DNA of 13,179 nt from Omnitrophica WOR_2 bacterium RIFCSPHIGHO2_02_FULL_52_10 (GCA_001805655.1 MHGR01000020.1:1-13179), one strand, 5' to 3'; shown: positions 1 through 6,335, counted from the stretch's first letter. Translations and numbers: made by a program. Notes: generated from the sequence alone by a model not told the origin.

Positions 1-1
1 A

Positions 2-142
2 TTAACGCCAGACCAAGAAAATGTTTACAATACTCTACACCATCAAATACTTACAAAACTTGTGTTGCACTTAAAAATTGAATCTGGGAGTATACCTACT
101 GATGAAGAAATTCTGGAATATCTCAAAGGGCTTGATATTTAA
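2..142 (+). CDS. C-terminal end of an unrecognised protein (partial)
   Basis: An open frame runs from the left edge to a TAA at 140-142, giving 46 residues with no internal stop. The peptide looks like real protein: charged and leucine-rich, helical in character, with the C-terminus TDEEILEYLKGLDI. I do not recognise a family. It lies 94 bases upstream of the next gene on the same strand and shares its AT-rich composition, so the two could belong to one accessory cassette. Function cannot be stated from this fragment; the upstream sequence would be needed. Confidence 0.55.
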   Translation, partial: LTPDQENVYNTLHHQILTKLVLHLKIESGSIPTDEEILEYLKGLDI

Positions 143-193
143 CAATTCTCCTTCTAATGCCATAATGAAGTTTTTACCTTGACATTGTACAGA

Positions 194-236
194 CGGTACG
201 GCCTACTTCAGTTATAGACCAAAGGAGGTCGTACCG
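194..236 (+). promoter_or_regulatory. Hairpin that encloses the ribosome binding site of the 237 gene
   Basis: Arm CGGTACGGCCT (194-204) pairs with AGGTCGTACCG (226-236) over 11 pairs including one G-U, with a 21-base loop. The right arm ends one base before the ATG at 237 and contains half of the Shine-Dalgarno sequence AAGGAGGT (222-229). If transcribed, the helix would hide the ribosome binding site. It could equally be a DNA operator, because a TTGACA (179-184) lies just upstream and any matching -10 would fall inside the repeat. Confidence 0.6.
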
Positions 237-740
237 ATGTCGAAGAAGTATTTTTTGCAGCGTAAGCGCAGTTTATCAAAAATCAGAAGCAAGGCAGAAT
301 TGCTTATGCTCCAGGAAGTATTCAAGCCAAAACAATTATTCCGTGGCGGTCCAGAAAGTGCAATGCTCAAAGGTCTAACCGCTGAAGATGTCTTGAAATA
401 TGAGCAAGAGGAATTAGGCAATAAAGATGTTGTGCCTGAACCCGGGATTGATTTTACAAAGATAAAATCTGAAAATTTGGCATGGTTAGCCGAGACAGAA
501 GATCAGGCTAGAGAATATGGGGAGGTTTCTAAATTGGATTTAAAAGATTATCGGGTTATCGCTCGTGATTCTGAGGGCGGAGTATTGGTTGAGAAATTGA
601 AATCATCGAAGCAAGAGCCCACGTCTAAAGGTATGGCTAAGGCCGAGATGGCCAGGATGTGCCAGCGGCGCTTGAAGACATACAAAATGCTGGGCTACGA
701 AGTGCGGAAATTTGACGAGCCGCTGGAGCATGGAGGCTGA
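237..740 (+). CDS. Hypothetical protein, possible ADP-ribosyltransferase-like fold
   Basis: 167 residues, no signal peptide or membrane segment; very basic start (MSKKYFLQRKR) and charged throughout. The ATG is fixed by a strong AAGGAGGT seven bases upstream. I do not recognise the family with confidence. A FRGG at residues 35-38, followed by WLAETEDQAREYG (83-95) and a beta-like DYRVIARD (104-111), recalls the layout of small ADP-ribosyltransferase domains, where an arginine in the first strand is followed by a T-x-(3-4)-A-x-x-Y/W segment. The third catalytic element is not obvious, so this is only a suggestion. The C-terminus (131-167) is a basic helix-rich tail. The gene sits in AT-rich accessory sequence between an unknown partial gene and a self-regulated-looking ATPase gene. 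Confidence 0.75.
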   Translation: MSKKYFLQRKRSLSKIRSKAELLMLQEVFKPKQLFRGGPESAMLKGLTAEDVLKYEQEELGNKDVVPEPGIDFTKIKSENLAWLAETEDQAREYGEVSKLDLKDYRVIARDSEGGVLVEKLKSSKQEPTSKGMAKAEMARMCQRRLKTYKMLGYEVRKFDEPLEHGG

Positions 741-769
741 TTTACCTAACTCTATGGTAGTCAATGGGG

Positions 770-803
770 TAAGGCCCATCCCACCCCAAGCGCCTTATTT
801 TTT
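770..803 (+). terminator. Probable weak intrinsic terminator after the 237 gene
   Basis: TAAGGC (770-775) pairs with GCCTTA (792-797), followed directly by a run of T (798-803). The stem is short and the 16-base loop offers competing pairings (TGGGGT 765-770 with ACCCCA 783-788), so strength is uncertain. Position, 30 bases after the stop codon, fits. Confidence 0.45.
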
Positions 804-866
804 GTGACAAAATTTAGCTTTCGACCTTATTCCACCCCGATATTTCCGATGTTTAATCACGTATAG

Positions 867-925
867 TGCAATAGTGTATTTACACAATAATGTTAGATGT
901 GTAAATAGTATTTGACACTATTGCA
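867..925. promoter_or_regulatory. Nested inverted repeats, candidate operator of the 947 gene
   Basis: Two perfect inverted repeats are nested: TGCAATAGTGT (867-877) with ACACTATTGCA (915-925), and inside it TATTTACACA (877-886) with TGTGTAAATA (898-907). The left half also contains the short palindrome GTGTATTTACAC (874-885). The outer right arm overlaps the -35 box at 912-917, so a protein bound here could block RNA polymerase. This looks like a repressor or autoregulatory site; the binding protein is unknown. Confidence 0.6.
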
Positions 926-940
926 ATATCATGTTATATT
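912..940 (+). promoter_or_regulatory. Sigma-70-type promoter of the 947 gene
   Basis: Perfect -35 TTGACA (912-917), 17-base spacer, and -10 TATATT (935-940) preceded by the extended -10 dinucleotide TG (932-933). Expected transcription start is at about 947, which is the A of the ATG, so the mRNA would be leaderless. Confidence 0.75.
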
Positions 941-946
941 TTGACC

Positions 947-2641
947 ATGAAGAAAGACATAACACCACATAATTCGGCCGAAATATTAAGTGCTTTGCGC
1001 GAGATCAATCCTTTTTGGGCTAATAAGGAGTGGCCAGACCTTCCGCAAATACGCCGGTATCCTTTTTATAGTGCGATTAATTATTTGGAAGAAATTGGTT
1101 CGCAAAGAGCTTTATTTTTAAAAGGGTTCAGAGGTGTTGGAAAATCCACTTTATTACGGCAAATAGGAAATTGGCTTCGTAATGAGAGGAAAGTCGAAGC
1201 GAAAAATATTGTTTATGTTGATTTTGAAAAACGACCTTTGCGGCAAATTCCATGGAAAGCCTGGTTTAATGTCTGGGAGAAAGAATTTAAACCCGCGGAA
1301 GGACACATTTATTTTCTTTTAGATGAAATACAGTACGCCGATGATTGGGCGCAGGAAGTGCGATCGATGCTGGTCAACAGTCAGTATCGAATTATTGCCA
1401 CCGGCAGCGCTGCCGCGGAAATACAAACTGTACTGGATCAGGAAGTGCGACGCTGGATTTCTCTTTCTGTGCCGGCATTACTTTTTTATGAATACTTACT
1501 TATTTTCCATTCCAACTCAAACGCCTATTTGGAAAATGAAATCTTAAAAGGGCGATCGTTTCTTCAAGAAGGAATGCTTGATTCGACTGTGCTGAATCGA
1601 ATTTCTGGTGACTTAAAAGAGGTGTTTAAAAGTTACCTTTTGCATGGAGGATTTCCTGAAATAGCAAACGTTAATTTGAACCTCACCGATGCTCAACGTT
1701 TGCTGGCGGATGTCGTTGATAAAGCGCTTTATCAGGATATGAGAACACAGTTCTCCCGGCAAGACATCGAAAATCTCGAGAGGCTTTTTGAGTATATTTG
1801 CCGCAATCCCGGTGTTTTATTAGATAAATCTAAGGTGTCTGGAATGCTACAGGTCAGCCGTCCCACGACGGCGAGATATGTGAAAGCACTGGAAGACGGT
1901 GATTTTATCTGTAGCTTGAACAATCAGAAACGAGCTGGGAAGGCACCGTTAAAAGCCAAACCAAAAGTATATCCCTCTGACGCGTCTTTGCGAAACTCTT
2001 TTCTGGGGCGAACAGAGGAGGTATTGCTTCAACCTGAAGAAATGGGCCACATTGTTGAAGGTTCCGTTGCCGCGCACTTGAGTGCTTACGCACAGGCAGA
2101 GGGTGGGCAAATTGGTTATTGGCGCAAAAAGGATAACGAAGAAATTGATTTTATATATAAAGGAACAGACAGCAAATATTGGGTCATTGAGTCAAAATAT
2201 GGACAATCCAATGCCAAGTGGTTGCGAGCATTAGAGAAGTGGCCTGCATCTGAAAAAGAGCGAGTGTCGATTTGCTTTTTGGTAAATCGAGATGCTGCTG
2301 ACGCCAAGGAACGAGCTCCGTCGAAAGAATTACCAGCCTTTTCCCCTTCAAAAGCAGAAGGTAGGCTGGTATTAGACCTTTCTTCTCCTCGGGAAAAGGC
2401 AGTATTGACTTCCACAGATTTGTCTTTAAATGTAGAAAGGTCAATAAAATGCCCATTGCATGTTATTCCAGCCCCCGTGTTTTTGTATCTTTTAAGCAGA
2501 GAATTATGGATAAAAGCAAATAAAAAAATTGCTGATAAGAATCCAACAACTGGAGCGCTTACAGGTAAAGCAGAAATTGAAGGCAGTACCAACATAACAG
2601 CAGGTAGTACAGGTATAAAGATGACTAAGAAATCTACATAG
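947..2641 (+). CDS. AAA-family ATPase with DUF4143-type nuclease-fold C-terminus
   Basis: 564 residues from ATG 947. An in-frame TTG at 941 is possible, but neither start has a Shine-Dalgarno and the promoter places +1 at the ATG. Domains in order: P-loop ATPase with Walker A GFRGVGKST (about 60-68), Walker B IYFLLDEIQ (121-129) and sensor-1-like ATGS (151-154); the LHGGFPE signature near 232-238 typical of DUF4143 proteins; a winged-helix segment about 275-325; and a PD-(D/E)xK-like core with E371, YWRKKDNEEIDF (391-402) and the E-x-K of VIESKYG (413-419). The layout is that of the widespread ATP-binding/DUF4143 family, whose cellular role is not established. The last 45 residues, rich in K, T, G and S, are an unusual tail. 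A DUF6941-like gene follows 12 bases downstream, probably co-transcribed. Confidence 0.88.
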   Translation: MKKDITPHNSAEILSALREINPFWANKEWPDLPQIRRYPFYSAINYLEEIGSQRALFLKGFRGVGKSTLLRQIGNWLRNERKVEAKNIVYVDFEKRPLRQIPWKAWFNVWEKEFKPAEGHIYFLLDEIQYADDWAQEVRSMLVNSQYRIIATGSAAAEIQTVLDQEVRRWISLSVPALLFYEYLLIFHSNSNAYLENEILKGRSFLQEGMLDSTVLNRISGDLKEVFKSYLLHGGFPEIANVNLNLTDAQRLLADVVDKALYQDMRTQFSRQDIENLERLFEYICRNPGVLLDKSKVSGMLQVSRPTTARYVKALEDGDFICSLNNQKRAGKAPLKAKPKVYPSDASLRNSFLGRTEEVLLQPEEMGHIVEGSVAAHLSAYAQAEGGQIGYWRKKDNEEIDFIYKGTDSKYWVIESKYGQSNAKWLRALEKWPASEKERVSICFLVNRDAADAKERAPSKELPAFSPSKAEGRLVLDLSSPREKAVLTSTDLSLNVERSIKCPLHVIPAPVFLYLLSRELWIKANKKIADKNPTTGALTGKAEIEGSTNITAGSTGIKMTKKST

Positions 2642-2653
2642 GAGAATAATTCC

Positions 2654-3073
2654 ATGCAAGTTAATAGTGCAATATTGGCAGATTTTGTTCAGGAAAATCA
2701 TGGCAAGCTATATATTACGGGCGGAGGCATAGATACACTTTTTGCTAACGCGGCCCCAGTTAGGCATCCTTCCTTGGGGATCGCGTTTCGTTTAACATTG
2801 AGTCCTGCTGAATTAGGGCGCACTCATGAGTTAGAGATTCTGCTTGTTAACGCGGATGGCGGCCGAATTGCGACAGTAAAAGCTAAAATTCAGGCCGAGC
2901 GTCCTGTGCAGTCGACAGGGTGGCCAGTCAGCGTGCCATTAGCCCTCAACTTTGCTCAAATTGAATTCCCTGTTTTTGGAGAATATCAATTTGAATTAAT
3001 GGTCAATAATTCGTCCATTAATACCATTCCTTTTCGGGTTGTGCAGGCTCCGACTGTTCAAAGACCTGCTTAA
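2654..3073 (+). CDS. Small beta-rich protein resembling DUF6941
   Basis: 139 residues, ATG preceded by AGGAG (2640-2644) that overlaps the stop codon of the ATPase gene, so the two are probably translated from one mRNA. There is no signal peptide. The sequence alternates hydrophobic strands and polar turns (GKLYITGGGID near 17-27, a DGGRIA turn near 68-73, FGEYQFELMV near 108-117, and a terminal PFRVV strand), suggesting an Ig-like or C2-like beta sandwich. The opening pattern of an early D-x-x-x-E, GKL and GGG is what I remember of DUF6941 proteins, small bacterial proteins without known function. That match is from memory. Pairing with a DUF4143 ATPase is worth checking for conservation. 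Confidence 0.75.
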   Translation: MQVNSAILADFVQENHGKLYITGGGIDTLFANAAPVRHPSLGIAFRLTLSPAELGRTHELEILLVNADGGRIATVKAKIQAERPVQSTGWPVSVPLALNFAQIEFPVFGEYQFELMVNNSSINTIPFRVVQAPTVQRPA

Positions 3074-3080
3074 TTTTCCG

Positions 3081-3099
3081 TGCTAGCACTGTGCTAGCA
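3081..3099. repeat. Paired TGCTAGCA palindromes after the DUF6941-like gene
   Basis: TGCTAGCA occurs at 3081-3088 and 3092-3099 separated by three bases. Each copy is self-complementary, so the pair can form an 8-bp hairpin with a 3-base loop, or act as two adjacent dyad sites. It starts eight bases after the stop at 3073. No T-run follows on the plus strand, so I do not call it a terminator. The stretch 3100-3222 after it holds only a small ctaac/gttag dyad (3161-3180) and no gene. Confidence 0.5.
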
Positions 3100-3222
3100 A
3101 AATAAGCCCCAACAGGGACAAAAGCGGGATAACAGTAAACAAGTCAACTCACCACATCTCCTAACACCACTAAGAGTTAGCTAAAATCATCAATCACCGT
3201 CGAGATCGCTTCAATCCCTCAT

Positions 3223-3318
3223 AACCTGAAGGCGTCAAGCACTGAAGTTACGGAGCGTTAGCGAACGTAACTTCAAAGTGCGCCGACGCACCCGAGCGAA
3301 GTGAGGGTGTCACAGGTT
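3223..3318. repeat. Structured palindromic element, branched fold
   Basis: AACCTG (3223-3228) and CAGGTT (3313-3318) close a 96-base element. Inside, GCGTC/GACGC (3232-3236, 3285-3289), GCACT/AGTGC (3239-3243, 3277-3281) and the perfect 9-bp GAAGTTACG/CGTAACTTC (3244-3252, 3266-3274) stack into one arm. A second hairpin, CACCC/GGGTG (3289-3293, 3305-3309), sits beside it. Both tips carry the GAGCG...AGYGA motif. This may be a mobile palindromic element (REP/MITE type) or a structured RNA; no reading frame explains it. Confidence 0.6.
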
Positions 3319-3321
3319 CCC

Positions 3322-3394
3322 GTTGTTTCTCTTGATGGATCAGCGGAAACAACAGCCCAGATTTCCACAAATTAAGACACTAGAGAAATCTGGG
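3322..3394. repeat. Two consecutive perfect hairpins
   Basis: GTTGTTTC (3322-3329) pairs with GAAACAAC (3346-3353), and immediately afterwards CCCAGATTTC (3356-3365) pairs with GAAATCTGGG (3385-3394). Loops are 16 and 19 bases. The hairpins follow the branched element with gaps of 2-3 bases, which suggests one continuous folded unit rather than chance. Confidence 0.55.
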
Positions 3395-3399
3395 AAATC

Positions 3400-3443
3400 C
3401 TGCAGCCGAGCGCAGCGAGGCAGTACTCGACCGGAGGGAGAGT
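3400..3443. repeat. Hairpin pair continuing the structured stretch
   Basis: GCC/GGC (3405-3407, 3419-3421), or alternatively CTGC/GCAG (3400-3403, 3420-3423), closes a loop of sequence GAGCGCAGCGA, the third copy of this tip motif in 200 bases. A short ACTC/GAGT dyad (3425-3428, 3440-3443) follows. The stems here are weaker than those upstream. Confidence 0.4.
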
Positions 3444-3460
3444 GTCCCCGCAACCAATAT

Positions 3461-3497
3461 AAAACCCCTTTTCTCGACGAGAGATGAGGGGTTTTTT
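3461..3497 (+). terminator. Strong intrinsic terminator, probably bidirectional
   Basis: AAAACCCC (3461-3468) pairs with GGGGTTTT (3488-3495), with an inner TCTCG/CGAGA dyad (3472-3482), followed by a T-run reaching 3497. A flanking AACCA/TGGTT (3452-3456, 3497-3501) extends the dyad. Because A-rich sequence precedes the left arm, the hairpin can also end transcripts on the minus strand. It closes the structured stretch that begins at 3223. Confidence 0.88.
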
Positions 3498-3621
3498 GGT
3501 TTCCAGCAATTTGTATGAATTTGTCCAAAATCCCCACTTCTAGGCCCGATTTAGACACGGTTCGGCCGCCGAAATATCAATTTGCTTAATAAGATAAATA
3601 AGATAAAATAAAAATTCAAGG

Positions 3622-3653
3622 ATCCGAAGCCGGATTAAAAAGTCCGGTATAAT
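3622..3653 (+). promoter_or_regulatory. Promoter with overlapping dyads upstream of cstA
   Basis: A perfect -10 TATAAT (3648-3653) lies 19 bases before the ATG, but no convincing -35 is present at 17 bases spacing. Directly upstream are two overlapping dyads, ATCCG/CGGAT (3622-3626, 3631-3635) and CCGGA/TCCGG (3630-3634, 3643-3647), the second abutting the -10 box. Further upstream is a tandem TAAGATAAA (3590-3607). An activator-dependent or repressed promoter is a reasonable reading. The stretch 3498-3589 between the terminator and this repeat shows nothing else. Confidence 0.5.
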
Positions 3654-3672
3654 AACCAAGGCATAGATCAAG

Positions 3673-5337
3673 ATGAGCCTCTTACTGCTGGTTGTCATTT
3701 CCATCGTCGTCCTCAGTTTCGGGTACATGACGTACGGCGCGCTGCTGGGCAAATGGCTGAAACTGCGCCCTGAGGCCAAAACCCCCGCCTATGAATTTCA
3801 AAACAACGTTGATTTTGTCCCCGCCGGAAAATTCTATCTTTTAAACCAGCATCTGTCCGCCATCGCGGCCGCGGGCCCCATTGTCGGCCCGATTTTGGCG
3901 GGGATGTGGTTTGGCTGGCTGCCGACGTTTCTTTGGGTCGTGTTTGGAGGAATTTTCATCGGCGGCGTGCATGACATGCTCGCCATCGTGGCCTCCATCC
4001 GCCATCAAGGCCGGTCCATCGTCGAAATCATCCGCGAAACGATGGGCCGGCGGGCGTTTATCGTTTTCCTTTTGTTTTTGTGGTTTTCCCTGATTTATAT
4101 CATTGCCGCTTTTACGGACGTCACGGCCAGCACCTTTGTCGACCCGGCCAGGGGGGAAGGCATCGCGTCCTCTTCCATGATGTATTTGCTTTTGGCCTTG
4201 GTGATGGGGATGATTATCAAAATTTTTAAACCGCCTTTGACGCTCATCACCCTGATTTTTGTTCCCCTCGTTTTTGTGTGTATTTATTTCGGCCCGGCAT
4301 TCCCGTTGCGCTTGCCGTTGATGTTCGGGCTGGACGCGAAGATGACGTGGAACGTTTTTCTTTTGCTCTACTGCGCCGTTGCGGCGGTTGTCCCCGTCTG
4401 GCTCCTGCTGCAGCCGCGGGGATATTTGGGAGGGTTTTTCCTGATGCTGACGGCCGGGATGAGCTTTCTGGGCCTGGCGGCGGGGAGCCTCACGCACTCC
4501 TACGTGATTCAGTACCCCGCCTTTACCGCGTGGACCAATCCGCAGGGGCTGCCGCTCATTCCTTTGCTTTTTACGACCGTGGCCTGCGGGGCCTGCTCGG
4601 GTTTTCATTGCCTGATTGCGGCGGGGACGACATCCAAACAATTGGCCAGGGAAACGGATGCACGGGTTGTGGGATACGGGGGGATGCTCCTGGAAAGTTT
4701 CGTGGCGGTCATGGCGCTGGGAACGCTGCTTTTACTGACGACGGAAGAGGCCGGGCAATTGCAGGACCCCAACCAGATATACGCCCATGGCATCGCGGTA
4801 TTCTTAAGCCATCTGGGCATTCATAAGGAGTTCGCCTACAATTTCGCGCTGCTGGCTTTTGCCACTTTTGTTTATGATACTCTGGATGTGGCCACGCGCT
4901 TGGGCCGGTATATTTTTGAAGAATTGACCGGCTGGAAAAATAAATGGAGCCCGTACGCGGCCACGGTCGTGACGTTGATATTGCCGTTGATTTTCTTGAC
5001 CCGGGAAATCACGGATGCCCAGGGCAAGGTCATCCCGGGATGGAAGCTGTTCTGGACGGTTTTCGGCTCCAGCAATCAGCTTTTGGCGGCGCTGGTCCTG
5101 TTGGGCCTGAGCCTGTGGCTGTTTAAGCTGAAGATGAAATTTCAGATAGCGCTGTGGCCGTCGGTGTTCATGATCTTTGTGGCGGTCACTTCGTTATTTT
5201 TTATCATCCAGCCCTGGCTGACGAACATGGTTCAGGGACGATTCACCGCCGACCCTATCGGCCTTACCAGCCTGGCGCTTTTTCTTTTGACATTCTTCTT
5301 GGTCATCGAAGGGATTAAGATTTTCCGTAAAGGGTAG
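3673..5337 (+). CDS. cstA: Carbon starvation protein A (CstA) family transporter
   Basis: 554-residue polytopic inner-membrane protein. Family marks are clear: an N-terminal membrane helix, then LNQHLSAIAAAGPIVGP (about 57-73), GWLPTFLWVVFGG (81-93), GGVHD (97-101) and S-x-R-x-x-GRS (108-115), followed by many hydrophobic segments to the C-terminus. CstA-family carriers take up peptides or pyruvate, often under nutrient limitation; the substrate cannot be read from the sequence. It is shorter than E. coli CstA (about 700 residues) and belongs with the short bacterial and archaeal forms. The Shine-Dalgarno is weak, and the 5' leader predicted from the TATAAT at 3648 is only about 13 bases. The next gene begins 2 bases after the stop, so they are probably one operon. 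Confidence 0.93.
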   Translation: MSLLLLVVISIVVLSFGYMTYGALLGKWLKLRPEAKTPAYEFQNNVDFVPAGKFYLLNQHLSAIAAAGPIVGPILAGMWFGWLPTFLWVVFGGIFIGGVHDMLAIVASIRHQGRSIVEIIRETMGRRAFIVFLLFLWFSLIYIIAAFTDVTASTFVDPARGEGIASSSMMYLLLALVMGMIIKIFKPPLTLITLIFVPLVFVCIYFGPAFPLRLPLMFGLDAKMTWNVFLLLYCAVAAVVPVWLLLQPRGYLGGFFLMLTAGMSFLGLAAGSLTHSYVIQYPAFTAWTNPQGLPLIPLLFTTVACGACSGFHCLIAAGTTSKQLARETDARVVGYGGMLLESFVAVMALGTLLLLTTEEAGQLQDPNQIYAHGIAVFLSHLGIHKEFAYNFALLAFATFVYDTLDVATRLGRYIFEELTGWKNKWSPYAATVVTLILPLIFLTREITDAQGKVIPGWKLFWTVFGSSNQLLAALVLLGLSLWLFKLKMKFQIALWPSVFMIFVAVTSLFFIIQPWLTNMVQGRFTADPIGLTSLALFLLTFFLVIEGIKIFRKG

Positions 5338-5339
5338 AA

Positions 5340-6335
5340 GTGGAAACGATGGCCATGTCCCACGCCCCAAAACCAAACCCCAGGCATTTCGTTACCGATG
5401 AAAAGGCCGAAGATCACGCGCGGATCTTGGCGAACCGCTTAAAGGCGCGCTACCGGCATCTGGCGCGGAAATTCAGGCGCGCGGGCATCGAGGCCTTCCG
5501 CCTGTATGACCGCGACATCCCGGAAGTGCGCGCGGTCGTCGACTGGTATCAGGGGCATCTGGTGGTGGGCGAATACGTGCGCCTGCAGACGGGCCCGCAG
5601 TGGCTGCCCAGGATGGCGCGGGCCGCGGGCGAGGCGCTCAACGTGCCCGCGGATAAGATCTATATGAAACGCCGGCGCACGAAAGCGGAGGCGGAACCGC
5701 GGTATCCGCGCGCCAGCGCGGGCGGCAAGCGTATTGTTGTTTGCGAGCGCGGCCTTAAATTCTGGGTAAATTTGGGCGGCGCTTTAGACACGGGGCTGTT
5801 CGCGGACCACCGCGACACGCGCGCGCTGGTGCGGCAGATAGCCGGGGGCCGGGACTTCCTCAATCTTTACGCTTATACGGGGGCTTTCAGCTGCGCGGCG
5901 GCGGCCGGCGGGGCCAAGTCCGTCGTGACCGTCGACCGCTCGGCGGCCCATATTCAGTGGGCGAAGGATAACATGGCGCTGAACAATTTCAGGGGCCGCG
6001 CCTATGAGTTTGTGCGCGCGGATGTCGAAGAATATTTGGAAACGCTCAGGCGCTCCAAACGCCGCTTTTCCCTGGCCCTGGTCGACCCGCCGTCCTTTTC
6101 CAAGCGCCGGGGTACGGGCACGTTCAACGTGAACAGCCACCACGCCCAGCTCCTGACGAATGTGCTGACGGTGATGGCCCCGGGGGCGAGCGTGATTTTC
6201 TCGACCAATCACCAGCGCTTCGACCCGAAATTGGGAAGGCTCAAGGCCAAACGGATTGTGGAGCTCACCGCGCAGACCGTGCCCGAGGATTACCGTAACA
6301 AGCTCATCCACCGCTGCTGGCGGATAGATATGTAA
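5340..6335 (+). CDS. rlmK: RlmK-like 23S rRNA methyltransferase (class I SAM-dependent)
   Basis: 331 residues. The N-terminal part, with NRLKARYRHL (32-41), EAFRLYDRDIPE (51-62) and a beta-hairpin ending at EYV (78-80), matches the RlmK half of E. coli RlmKL, the enzyme that makes m7G2069 in 23S rRNA. The Rossmann methyltransferase core follows: motif I NLYAYTGAFSCAAAAGGA (175-192), VDRS (198-201) and the DPPSFS motif IV (249-254). Unlike RlmKL there is no N-terminal THUMP/RlmL half, so it is a stand-alone form. RlmI-type cytosine methyltransferases share this core, so exact site specificity is inferred. Start chosen is GTG 5340, 6 bases after AAAGGG; ATG 5349 and 5355 are alternatives. Translation is probably coupled to cstA. 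Confidence 0.88.
   Translation: METMAMSHAPKPNPRHFVTDEKAEDHARILANRLKARYRHLARKFRRAGIEAFRLYDRDIPEVRAVVDWYQGHLVVGEYVRLQTGPQWLPRMARAAGEALNVPADKIYMKRRRTKAEAEPRYPRASAGGKRIVVCERGLKFWVNLGGALDTGLFADHRDTRALVRQIAGGRDFLNLYAYTGAFSCAAAAGGAKSVVTVDRSAAHIQWAKDNMALNNFRGRAYEFVRADVEEYLETLRRSKRRFSLALVDPPSFSKRRGTGTFNVNSHHAQLLTNVLTVMAPGASVIFSTNHQRFDPKLGRLKAKRIVELTAQTVPEDYRNKLIHRCWRIDM

Noticed and set aside
179..184. TTGACA as a -35 for the 237 gene
   Set aside because: No acceptable -10 at 16-18 bases (the position reads CCTACT), so I do not list a promoter, although an atypical one is possible.
2116..2655. 179-residue minus-strand frame inside the ATPase gene
   Set aside because: It lies opposite the nuclease-like domain and tail of the ATPase, has no ribosome binding site I can see and no family features.
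3101..3184. Possible decayed integrase tail before the hairpin region
   Set aside because: Short frames here show only a vague similarity to recombinase C-termini and carry no catalytic residues.
3223..3318. tRNA or T-arm-like sequence (a GGTTCCC near 3315)
   Set aside because: No anticodon arm, D-arm or acceptor pairing can be built around it.
3340..3558. 72-residue minus-strand frame in the hairpin region
   Set aside because: It crosses several perfect hairpins and the terminator; palindromes alone account for the open frame.
3841..4641. 266-residue open frame on the minus strand inside cstA
   Set aside because: Product is extremely rich in R, Q, H, G and N, as expected from reading the antisense of a GC-rich membrane-protein gene; the plus-strand frame is an unmistakable CstA.
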